A stretch of DNA of 47,070 nt from Streptomyces griseorubiginosus (GTDB taxonomy: Bacteria; Actinomycetota; Actinomycetes; Streptomycetales; Streptomycetaceae): NCBI RefSeq assembly GCF_017614965.1, contig NZ_WVUG01000032.1, forward strand, positions 1-47,070, given 5' to 3'. This document shows positions 24,068-30,999 of this stretch, in pieces. The notes beneath the pieces are model-generated. The model searched no databases. It was not told where the DNA came from and saw nothing but the letters and a program-made list of their open reading frames with translations. Both the position numbers and the translations under genes were made by a program. Numbering within the stretch: position 1 is the first letter of the stretch; each line of letters begins with the position of its first letter.

Positions 24068-24952
24068 TCAGTGGTCCATTCCGTGCGGCGCGGTGAGCAC
24101 CGCGAACCCGTCGAAGTCATGCCGTCGTACGGCGGCGCCGAACATGTCGGTCGAGGCGTACGGGCGGGTCCGGCCGTCCCGTACGGCCGCGAAGGCGTCG
24201 GCGACCCGGCCCACGAAGTCCGCCGACTCCCGGTGGCGCAGGTTGTGGCCGAGCAGCGCGGTGGTGACGGGCAGTTCGGCGAGGCGGCGCGTGGAGCCCG
24301 CGAAGGCGCTCACGTCGGCGCCGGGCACGTGGGCGAAGAAGGTTCCGCTGATGAGGGTGTCGCCGGCCAGCAGCAGCCCGGTGGCCTGCTCCCACAGGCA
24401 GATGCCGTCCGGTGAGTGCCCGGGGGTGTGCAGGACGTTCAGGCTCCGACCGCCCAGGTCCAGTACGTCCCCTTCGCGCAGCAGCCGGGTGGGGCGTACG
24501 GCCTCGATCCGCCAGTCGGCCAGGTCGGGGACCGGCCGCACCTCGACGCGGGAGTCGGTCAGGAAGAACCCGCCGGCGTCCATGGCGTGGAACTCCTCGT
24601 AGCGTTTGCGGAGGTCGTGCGCGATGTGCGCGTACGTCTCCAGCCACTCGTGCGGGGCCGGAGCCGTGTGCAGCGCGGCTCCGTCGGCGTGTACGGCGAT
24701 GTCCTCGGCGTGCGCGGCCAGGGAGGCGTTGCCGCCGCGGTGGTCGAAGTGGTGGTGGGAGTTGACGACGAGGAGCGGCAGCCGGGTCAACTGCCGGACC
24801 TGCTCGCCGATGTCGGCGATGCCCATGCCTGTGTCGTAGAGGAGGGCCAGTTCGTCGCCGAGCAGGAGGTAGCTGTTGACGTGCCCGGGCTCGGCGATGA
24901 CGAAGGCTCCCGGGCCGGTCTCGGCAACCTGGAACCAGCCTGGGCGGCTCAC
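24068..24952 (-). CDS. Metallo-beta-lactamase fold hydrolase
   Basis: 294 residues. The HxHxDH motif is at 66-71 (SHHHFDHRGG), with HTPGHSPDGICLW and LLAGDTLISGTFF supplying the further metal ligands. The long insertion between these motifs and the general pattern resemble MBL-fold metal-dependent hydrolases of the glyoxalase II or lactonase kind. It starts with a GTG overlapping the flavin reductase stop (GTGA). In this operon it may hydrolyse a lactone, thioester or cyclic amide intermediate. Confidence 0.85.
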   Translation of the reverse strand: MSRPGWFQVAETGPGAFVIAEPGHVNSYLLLGDELALLYDTGMGIADIGEQVRQLTRLPLLVVNSHHHFDHRGGNASLAAHAEDIAVHADGAALHTAPAPHEWLETYAHIAHDLRKRYEEFHAMDAGGFFLTDSRVEVRPVPDLADWRIEAVRPTRLLREGDVLDLGGRSLNVLHTPGHSPDGICLWEQATGLLLAGDTLISGTFFAHVPGADVSAFAGSTRRLAELPVTTALLGHNLRHRESADFVGRVADAFAAVRDGRTRPYASTDMFGAAVRRHDFDGFAVLTAPHGMDH

Positions 24953-25470
24953 GCGGCACCGAGCGCGTGGTACCTGCGGTCGTGGTGCACGAGCGCGGTC
25001 GGTCCGCCGGTACCGGTCACCACGTCGTCGACGGCCGCCACGATCAGATGGTGGTCGCCGGCTCGAAGGTCGCGTACGACGCTGCACAGCACCGTGTACG
25101 AGCTGTGGGCGAGCAGCATCGGCAGCCCGCTCCCCTCCTCGGCCGACCACTCAAGACCCGCGAACCGGTCCACGGTGCGGTCGGCGAAGCGCCGGGAGAC
25201 GTGTTCGCCGCCGGAGTGCAGGATGTTCAGGGCGAACCTGCGGCCGTCGAGCAACGCGGGCAGTGAACGGACGCCGCTGCCTACGCCGATGGCGAGCAGT
25301 TGCGGTTGCCGGCTCAGACTCATGACGGCGGTGCTCGTGAAGCCGACCGGGCGCCCCTCCCCGGTCAGAGCGGTGACGACACAGACGCCTCCGGCCAGGG
25401 CCGCCATGGCGTCGAGGAAGGCGGAGTCGGGCGGGGAGACGACGGAACGGTCGGGTATGGCCGCGGCCAT
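24949..25470 (-). CDS. Flavin reductase family protein (HpaC/RutF type)
   Basis: 173 residues: FLDAMAALAGGVCVVTALTGEGRPVGFTSTAVMSLSRQPQLLAIGV is the FMN-binding split-barrel start, and GDHHLIVAAVDDVVTG near the end is the usual NAD(P)H/flavin region. GGGAG precedes the ATG at 25470. The first gene of its operon lies 22 bp from the operator at 25492-25512. A reductase like this normally feeds an oxygenase, but I see no obvious flavin-dependent monooxygenase in the two operons, so its partner is elsewhere or it has an independent role. Confidence 0.85.
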   Translation of the reverse strand: MAAAIPDRSVVSPPDSAFLDAMAALAGGVCVVTALTGEGRPVGFTSTAVMSLSRQPQLLAIGVGSGVRSLPALLDGRRFALNILHSGGEHVSRRFADRTVDRFAGLEWSAEEGSGLPMLLAHSSYTVLCSVVRDLRAGDHHLIVAAVDDVVTGTGGPTALVHHDRRYHALGAA

Positions 25471-25491
25471 GAGGGCTCCCTGGAAGCGAGG

Positions 25492-25512
25492 AATGTTCAT
25501 ACCATCAACATT
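25492..25512. promoter_or_regulatory. 21-bp operator, copy 2 (before the flavin reductase operon)
   Basis: AATGTTCAT - ACC - ATCAACATT. Near-palindrome sharing 19 of 21 positions with copy 1 in reverse complement. It lies 22 bp before the minus-strand operon and 97 bp before the divergent XRE-cupin regulator, so it could control both. Confidence 0.75.
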
Positions 25513-25609
25513 CAGGGTAGGACCCTCGTGTTTCACCGGCGTAAAACCCTCCGCCACCGTCCCTCGCACCCCAGCGGCGCACCCACCACCACCCTTTAGG
25601 ATTCCTGCC

Positions 25610-26251
25610 ATGCCGGCCCGAACCGCCAACACCACGCCTCCCGCCTCCGGAGAGACGGACGCATTGCTGCGCGCCGAACTCGGCGGCGCGATCCGGAAAT
25701 TGCGCAAGGAACGCGGCCTGACCCTCGTCCAGCTCGCCGAGCGCGCCGAGCTCTCCCACCCGTTCCTCAGCCAGTTGGAGCGGGGGTTGACCCGGCCCAG
25801 CATGCCCTCCCTGCACCGGATCGCCCGCGCCCTCGGCACCACCCAGCAGGCGCTCATGGCCACGGCGTCCGTCCCGCACAGCGACGGCCCGACGGGCACC
25901 GCCCACCTGGTGCGCGCGGGCGCGGGCCTGCCCGTGACCAACACCGGCGGTACGGCACGGATGCTCGGCACGCCCGCCTACTCCTTCCATCCCGTGGAGT
26001 ACACCGGCGTAGGGGAGGTGTTCGCCGACTTCTACGACCACCCCGGTGACGAGTTCGTCTACGTCATCGCCGGCGAGATCGAGATCGAACTCCGGACGGA
26101 CGACGCGGGCGGCCTGCACCGGCTCGGCCCCGGGGACAGCATTCACTACCCCGGCGGCACCTCCCACCGCTGGCGCGCCGTCGGCGACGGCTCACAGGTC
26201 CGGCTGCTCACCGTCCAGAACGCGACGGGCGAGGCCGATCACCACGGCTGA
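25610..26251 (+). CDS. XRE-cupin transcriptional regulator
   Basis: 213 residues. The N-terminal XRE helix-turn-helix is IRKLRKERGLTLVQLAERAELSHPFLSQLERGLTRPSMPSLHRIARAL (about 28-75). The C-terminal cupin sensor (~115-205) has YDHPGDEFVYVIAGEIEIEL and LGPGDSIHYPGGTSHRWRA. Regulators of this layout sense a small metabolite and often control adjacent nitrogen or amine catabolism (PuuR, SutR and similar). AGGA lies eight bases before the ATG at 25610. It is divergent from the flavin reductase operon across the 21-bp operator, so it is the best candidate to bind both operator copies. Confidence 0.9.
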   Translation: MPARTANTTPPASGETDALLRAELGGAIRKLRKERGLTLVQLAERAELSHPFLSQLERGLTRPSMPSLHRIARALGTTQQALMATASVPHSDGPTGTAHLVRAGAGLPVTNTGGTARMLGTPAYSFHPVEYTGVGEVFADFYDHPGDEFVYVIAGEIEIELRTDDAGGLHRLGPGDSIHYPGGTSHRWRAVGDGSQVRLLTVQNATGEADHHG

Positions 26252-26289
26252 GCACACCGCACGCCGGATCACCCGGCTCACCTGGCCGA

Positions 26290-26481
26290 GCAAGCCGTTG
26301 TGACGCCGCGCCCATGCCGACGCCCATCGCGCTGCCTCAGATCAACGAGACAGCCTTGAACTGCCCCACCGTATGGACTCCAGTCTTGGTGAGTGCTGTA
26401 ACCGGCAGCCGGGATGGTGTCGTTCTCGCTATCGGCCACAGGCCGTTTGTGGGTGCCGAATCTCAGCTCTTCAAGTTCCAA
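26290..26481 (-). pseudogene. Possible remnant of a PhyH-type dioxygenase
   Basis: A minus-strand stretch reads AGYSTHQDWSPYGGAVQG, which resembles the HQDW...G iron-binding region of phytanoyl-CoA dioxygenase-like enzymes. No full gene surrounds it. This is a weak, single-motif call; it could be chance. Confidence 0.2.
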
Positions 26482-26490
26482 TAGCCGACG

Positions 26491-26746
26491 GGGTCCATGT
26501 CGGCATCAAGGTCGAGCTCGCACCAGGGCACTTCCGACCATGCCTGGTTGGCGCCCACCCTATGGGCCCGCTGCGGTTGGCGGACCGCACAGGTCTCGAC
26601 ACCATCTTCGCTGTGGCGGAGTCCTTGAGGCGGAGTTCCGTGAGCAGCATCTGGCACCGTTGCTGTCACGCATGGTCCAGGCCGGCCACCACGTCCGGAA
26701 GAGCGGCGTCGGCTTCTACACGTACTCCACCGCCGCTGCCGCATAG
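26491..26746 (+). pseudogene. C-terminal remnant of a 3-hydroxyacyl-CoA dehydrogenase, frameshifted
   Basis: One frame reads AHPMGPLRLADRTGLDTIFAVAESL (split here at residue 20: AHPMGPLRLADRTGLDTIFA then VAESL). After a shift near 26625 the next frame continues EAEFREQHLAPLLSRMV-QAGHHVRKSGVGFYTYS to a stop at 26744-26746. Together these match the end of the 3HCDH domain of 3-hydroxybutyryl-CoA dehydrogenases. The Rossmann half is missing. The fragment is a dead gene, perhaps once part of the neighbouring catabolic set. Confidence 0.65.
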
Positions 26747-26787
26747 GCAGAGAATTTCGGTGGAATTGCCGTCGGTCGGGTCGGAGC

Positions 26788-27600
26788 TCACGACACCGCG
26801 GCAAGCCGTCCGAACTGGCCGCGATGGAAGAGCAACGGCTCGACATCGTGAGCTGCTTCAAGGGCTCGCACGTCACCGAGCACGATGAGATGATCTCCGC
26901 CGGTGCGCACTGAGTTGATCTCACACTCGATCCACGCGCAAGCGCCCGTCAGGCACGGCGCGCCCAGTACGCCGCGCGACCACTGGACTCCCGCGAACTT
27001 GTCAACGCCGGAGAGGGCGAACTGCCGCGCGAGAGCCTCCTGGTCCGCAGACAGGATATTGACGCAGAACCGTCCGGTCGCTTGGATGCGTGGCCAACTG
27101 GTCGACGACCGTCCGGGCAGGATCAGCACCATCGGCGGATTGAGGGACAGCGAGGAAAAGGACTGACAGCTGAACCCGGCAGGGCCGTCCGAGTCCGATC
27201 CGGTGACCACGGTGACTCCGCTGGCGAAGTGGCCGAGTACGCGGCGGAACCGCACCGCCTGCGCATCGGAGGGGGACGTGTTACCCGAGTCCGTGCCCAC
27301 CCGCTGGAGACGGGTGCGGACGAACCGGCGCTCGGCGTCGGTCCAACCCTTGTGCTGCGCGTCGTTGAGCATGGCATCCCACCGGGGCAGAATGTCCGGG
27401 TCGGCCACAGTGGACACCATCCGATAGAGGGCCCCCACTTCGAGCATGACGGCACCGTCGTCCGTCAGGTAACCGAGGCCGGCGATCCTCAACTGTTCGG
27501 AGTCGGCAGCAGCGTGCGGATTCGTCGATTCGACGTGCAGTCGTGTGAGATCCCCTCCCTCACGTACGGCCACCCCGATCGGGCTGATGTCGATGATCAC
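26788..27600 (-). CDS. Flavin reductase with an extra N-terminal domain
   Basis: 270 residues from a GTG preceded by GAGGAG. Residues ~1-100 (VIIDISPIGVAVREGGDLTR, LRIAGLGYLTDDGAVMLEVGALYRM, WDAMLNDAQHKGWTDAE) form a small domain I cannot name. Residues ~115-270 are a standard HpaC/HsaB flavin reductase (FRRVLGHFASGVTVVTG, FSCQSFSSLSLNPPMVLIL, GDHLIVLGDVRALE). Most members of the family lack such an extension. It probably supplies reduced flavin to the monooxygenase at 30999, the only oxygenase of that type in this half of the window. It is intact although the DNA on both sides looks decayed. Confidence 0.82.
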   Translation of the reverse strand: MIIDISPIGVAVREGGDLTRLHVESTNPHAAADSEQLRIAGLGYLTDDGAVMLEVGALYRMVSTVADPDILPRWDAMLNDAQHKGWTDAERRFVRTRLQRVGTDSGNTSPSDAQAVRFRRVLGHFASGVTVVTGSDSDGPAGFSCQSFSSLSLNPPMVLILPGRSSTSWPRIQATGRFCVNILSADQEALARQFALSGVDKFAGVQWSRGVLGAPCLTGACAWIECEINSVRTGGDHLIVLGDVRALEAAHDVEPLLFHRGQFGRLAAVS

Positions 27601-28225
27601 AGTGTGCTCTCCTCACATCCGGACTCGGGGCGCGTCGCACCGGGCAGTATTCGCCCGTACGCTCCGAGGGACTCCAGCCGATCGTCACTGTCACGAGAAC
27701 GTCCACGATCACTTGGTCCTGCTCGACACGGCACACCTGATGGATCTCGCCGGGCCCTCGATCCTGCCGACGACGACGTCTCCATCGGCGAGAGATGCGG
27801 AGGCTTGCGGACGAGCCCGCCCCCAGGGCGGACGCGCAGGAGTCAGCAAGCTCCTCGAGCGTCGTCAGCCATGCCTCGACCGGCCCGTACCCCGGGTAGT
27901 ACTTGCAGCGACAGAACTGCGGTGCCGGCCCGCCCATCCGCACGACGCGCACGGAGTGGTCCTGGCCGAGTGCCAAGCAGGCGCTATGGGACCGTGCGTC
28001 CACCGCGACGCTCGCCTCCCGCCCGATGCCGACGACCCGCTCGATCTCCCAGCCCACCGAGCGGCCTTCCAAGCACCGGTTTTGCGCACGTCCAAGCCCC
28101 TGCCGCCCCGTCCGGCCCGGTCTCGGTCAGGGACGCGTGTCCTACCACCGAGGCGAGTCGCATCGGCAATCCCTTGTCTAGTGGTTAGGGACGATCCAAA
28201 CATCACCGGAGAGAGCCAGTCAATA
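27601..28225. other. Unassigned, probably decayed region
   Basis: No complete gene recognised. On the minus strand a frame at 27560-28072 contains CKYYPGYGPVEAWLTTLEEL, and another begins at 28169 with MPMRLASVVGHASLTETGPDG split over a likely frameshift. The compositions look protein-like, but no family is apparent. It may be a broken gene directly upstream of the flavin reductase. Confidence 0.35.
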
Positions 28226-28239
28226 GAATATCGAGATTT
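28226..28239. promoter_or_regulatory. TATCGATA-type site A
   Basis: GAATATCGAGATTT, an imperfect copy of the palindrome at 28900-28913, in an AT-rich patch upstream of the minus-strand remnant at 27601-28170 and flavin reductase. A second partial copy, GCGATATC, lies at 28250-28257. Confidence 0.5.
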
Positions 28240-28260
28240 TTAAAGACCTGCGATATCTAC

Positions 28261-28899
28261 CCTCTTGCTGGCGAGGGGTCTCGTGACCCACTTCCGCCAG
28301 GCGGGCGTCGCCCGTCGACAGTGCGGGACCAAAGCCGGCTGCTCGCGGGCTCGGCCGCGGTTTGTTCACCAGCAACGTGAAGTGCCAGGACTCCGATGCC
28401 ACAAAGGCAATGCCGGAGCGGGACGCCTCCGATGACGCCCGGAACGTGGCCCGAGAGCCGAGGTGCAGATCACTCCCCTGCCGGTGGCGGCCTGGCCCTT
28501 CACGATGATCCGGCTGAGGCTTGGGATCTTCGCGGATACCGGTACACGATGCAGGTCATCACCGCGCAGTTCTGACCCTCGATCACCTTTGGGTCGACCA
28601 CCGCCTCCCGACGAGTAGACCTTCGGCATGCGCACGCTGTACGCCGGTACACACACGTCGGCCGTCGGGGTTCTACCGCCTTCTGCCCCGACCGCGCCGC
28701 ACCAGGGCGAACCTGATGGCGGGCGGCCGCCCTCTCGATCTTTGCCGGGAAGGCCCCTAGACATCCGGGGGGAGATCCCTCCCGCGAGGATCGCAGCCTT
28801 GGCGGCTGCGGGAAACATGCTCTACGAACGTGCCACAGGCCCGTAGGGCACACGCAGTCGGCCGATGGCCGGTGCGCCGGCCTGTACGGCCAGTCGAAC
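28261..28899. other. Intergenic region, probable gene remnants
   Basis: No intact gene. Minus-strand fragments such as GIAFVASESWHFTLLVNK (around 28350-28420) and VDPKVIEGQNCAVMTCIVYR (around 28540-28600) look coding but are in different frames and interrupted. I cannot assign a family with any confidence. Confidence 0.35.
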
Positions 28900-28913
28900 A
28901 AATATCGATATTT
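28900..28913. promoter_or_regulatory. TATCGATA palindrome, site B
   Basis: AAATATCGATATTT, a perfect 14-bp palindrome about 150 bp upstream of the BKACE gene. Best copy of a motif that recurs at 28226, 30861, 30881 and 38079. A partial copy (AATATCGCGAGTT) follows at 28969-28981. Confidence 0.7.
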
Positions 28914-28983
28914 CGACCCGACTTGCCGTCCCACCCGAAGGGTCCAAGACTTCATGCGAGACGCCAAAAATATCGCGAGTTTC

Positions 28984-29000
28984 TTGACATCTCGATGTCA
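28984..29000. promoter_or_regulatory. TTGACA box embedded in a 16-bp palindrome
   Basis: TGACATC-TC-GATGTCA (28985-29000) is a perfect 7-bp inverted repeat overlapping TTGACA at 28984-28989, a good -35 sequence for the BKACE operon. I see no convincing -10 at standard spacing. The central TCGAT also echoes the TATCGATA motif. Confidence 0.45.
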
Positions 29001-29063
29001 CGGGTGTTTCGGTGTTGCCTGATACGCCGGTCTACCGGCCGTGAAGAAAGGGGCGTGGCGGGC

Positions 29064-29990
29064 ATGGCAACGGTGCCGACTCGGCGCAAGACATGGGGGA
29101 CAAACCCGGACAATGCGGTGATCGTGGAAGTGGCGATCAACGGCGGAAGGCCCAAGGCGGCCAATCCCCGTGTTCCACGCACCCCGGAGGAGATCAGCCT
29201 CGACACGCTGGCCTGCCTGGAAGCAGGGGCGTCGATCGTGCACAACCACAACGACGACCCGAACTTCGGGGGTACCGGGCGGCACGACGCGGAACCCTAT
29301 CTGGCGGCGTGGCGGCCGGTACTGGCGCAGCGGCCGGATGCGATCCTCTACCCCACGATGGAAGGCGGCGGGACCCACACCACCATCAAGACACGTACAG
29401 CACACCTGGAAGAACTGGCAGCCGCAGGGGTGCTGAAGATGGCCATCGTGGACATGGGTACCACCAACATGGGGGGCCTGGACGAACGCGGTGTGCCCAC
29501 CGCCTCGGATGATCTGTTCATCAACACCAACGGCGACGCCCACTACATGTTCGACCTGTGCCGTCGCCACCAACTCGGCCCCAGTATCGGCATCATCGAA
29601 CCCGGCTCGATCAGGGTTTTGCTCGCCTTCTGGCGCAACGGGCTGCTGCCCCAGGGTGCCATGGTCCGGCTCATGTTCGGCGGCGAGAACGCCCTGTGCG
29701 GCCTGCCCCCCACACCTGCCGCGCTCGACCTCTACCTCGAGCTCCTCGAACCCACTGGCCTGCCCTGGAGCGTGGCCATCATCGGCGGCAATCCTCTGGA
29801 CCTCCCTCTCGCCGCCTACGCCCTGGAGCGCGGCGGTCACCTACGTATCGGACTCGAGGACAACCCGACGCCGACCGGCTCCAACAGCACCCTTGTCCAG
29901 CAGGCTCTCGACCTCATCAACACGACTTCTCGGCCACTCGCCACCACCGCCGTGACGAAGACCGTCCTTGGCCTCCCGGAGACACGATGA
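29064..29990 (+). CDS. BKACE family beta-keto acid cleavage enzyme (DUF849)
   Basis: 308 residues. The start VIVEVAINGGRPKAANPRVPRTPEEI and ASIVHNHNDD give the zinc ligands His60 and His62. LRIGLEDNP supplies Glu266, the third ligand in characterised members. The fold is a TIM barrel. BKACE enzymes condense a beta-keto acid with acetyl-CoA and release acetoacetate plus a new acyl-CoA. The partner acetoacetyl-CoA synthetase at 34124 would fit the acetoacetate product. The start is the ATG at 29064 with GAAAGGGG upstream; the frame further upstream contains operator sites and is not coding. Confidence 0.88.
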   Translation: MATVPTRRKTWGTNPDNAVIVEVAINGGRPKAANPRVPRTPEEISLDTLACLEAGASIVHNHNDDPNFGGTGRHDAEPYLAAWRPVLAQRPDAILYPTMEGGGTHTTIKTRTAHLEELAAAGVLKMAIVDMGTTNMGGLDERGVPTASDDLFINTNGDAHYMFDLCRRHQLGPSIGIIEPGSIRVLLAFWRNGLLPQGAMVRLMFGGENALCGLPPTPAALDLYLELLEPTGLPWSVAIIGGNPLDLPLAAYALERGGHLRIGLEDNPTPTGSNSTLVQQALDLINTTSRPLATTAVTKTVLGLPETR

Positions 29991-30430
29991 CCACTGCGAA
30001 GGATCACTACTCGGCCGAGCAGCGCGCACTGGAGGAACAGCTCGCACACGAGTGGGCAGGTTGGCCGGACGAGTACCGCGCGTTCCTGGAAGCCCATTTC
30101 CTGGCCGTGCTCTCCACCGGCCGACGAGATGGCTCGCCCCAGGCGTCAGTAACCGGATACCTGCTTGATGACGACGGCGACCTGATCATCAGCACGAAGT
30201 CCTACACCGCCAAATACCGCAATGTCCTCCGCCAGCCGCGGGTCAGTCTGGTCGTGCTCGACGGCCGGACGTCCCTGGTGGTCTACGGCACCGCCACGGT
30301 GGTGGAACAGGATCCCGAGCGGAACGAACTGACGGCCAAGATCTTCGCCCGCGCTGGCGCCCCTGTCCCCGAAGACCCCAGCCGCGTGGTACTCCGTGTA
30401 CGGCCACGGTCGTTCGCGTTCCACACCTGA
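29987..30430 (+). CDS. PNPOx-like flavin/F420-dependent protein
   Basis: 147 residues with the split beta-barrel of the pyridoxamine 5'-phosphate oxidase superfamily: FLAVLSTGRRDGSPQASVTGYLLDDDGDLIISTKSYTAKYRNVLRQPRVSLVVLD is typical of the small F420- or flavin-binding FDOR group. Its ATG overlaps the BKACE stop (ATGA), so the two are co-translated. It probably reduces or oxidises a pathway intermediate or binds cofactor. The cofactor cannot be settled by eye. Confidence 0.82.
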   Translation: MTTAKDHYSAEQRALEEQLAHEWAGWPDEYRAFLEAHFLAVLSTGRRDGSPQASVTGYLLDDDGDLIISTKSYTAKYRNVLRQPRVSLVVLDGRTSLVVYGTATVVEQDPERNELTAKIFARAGAPVPEDPSRVVLRVRPRSFAFHT

Positions 30431-30515
30431 GTCCAGCGGTTCCTGATCGAGGGTACGCACGTCGCTTGCCTGAATGGGCGATGCCCCGGCCCGCGGGCAC
30501 GGCTCGCCGGAACAT

Positions 30516-30713
30516 CGTCGTGCGGATGTCCACGGTCGTACCCAAGCGGCGCGGAAGGGCTCTGCAGAGGAGGGGAAGCGCCCCTTGAGGAGGTCGGCGG
30601 CACCGCGAGGGTGACGCGCCCCCGGAGTTCGCGCGGCGCGTCGTCCACCACATCCTCCTCGGCCCGAGGGCTCCGGCGATCTTGTGTCCGCGCGACCGGA
30701 TCAACGAGGGCAA
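30516..30713 (-). pseudogene. LysR family regulator remnant with two frameshifts
   Basis: Minus-strand reading gives GLPSLIRSRGHKIAGALGPR (30713 to about 30657), then in a second frame AEEDVVDDAPRELRGRVTLA-VPPTS (about 30663 to 30590), then back in the first frame QGALPLLCRALPRRLGTTVD (from 30587). The joined sequence resembles the linker and start of the effector domain of LysR proteins (...RGRVTLA.PPT...LLP.L...). The shifts fall exactly where the fragments meet. Helix-turn-helix and C-terminus are absent. Confidence 0.5.
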
Positions 30714-30860
30714 ACCATCGGAGCTTGCACTGCCGGGCCCCCGGTCCCGTCGCTCGTCGCCTCGGTGATCGCGGGGCGATCGGAGTGGCACTGTGACATG
30801 GAGTGCCCCTGCCAGGGGAGTCAGCTGGCTGTGTGAGCCCCGACCACCAGGCTGGCGTCA

Positions 30861-30904
30861 AAATATCGATATCCTATTGACCTATCGATAGGCGCTGATA
30901 GTCT
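30861..30904 (+). promoter_or_regulatory. Promoter with two TATCGATA operators (site D)
   Basis: AAATATCGATATCC (30861-30874) lies just upstream of TTGACC (30877-30882, -35). CCTATCGATAGG (30881-30892), a perfect 12-bp palindrome, fills the spacer. TAGTCT at 30899-30904 is a good -10, 16 bp after the -35. A repressor on the second site would block polymerase directly. Confidence 0.72.
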
Positions 30905-30918
30905 CGCAAGCGGAGTGA

Positions 30919-30999
30919 ATGGCTCAGTTCGAAGTCATGACGCCGGACGACGAAGAACGAATCAATCCCGAAACCCAATCAATTGACGGAGGTCTGTGA
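30919..30999 (+). CDS. Possible 26-codon leader peptide
   Basis: ATG at 30919 with GGAG four bases upstream encodes MAQFEVMTPDDEERINPETQ then SIDGGL and a TGA at 30997-30999 that shares its A with the ATG of the monooxygenase (TGATG). It begins about 15 nt after the predicted -10. It is very acidic and resembles no known protein. Its function could be translational coupling. Not verified; the longer alternative is that this is simply the 5' leader. Confidence 0.4.
   Translation: MAQFEVMTPDDEERINPETQSIDGGL

Noticed and set aside
24949..25470. Flavin reductase plus RutB-like gene as a Rut pyrimidine pathway
   Set aside because: RutA, the defining ring-opening monooxygenase, is absent, and the other enzymes of the two operons do not belong to the Rut set.
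29064..30430. BKACE-PNPOx pair as part of carnitine or lysine fermentation
   Set aside because: No carnitine, lysine aminomutase or keto-hexanoate genes are present, and the shared promoter motif ties the pair to the aromatic genes instead.
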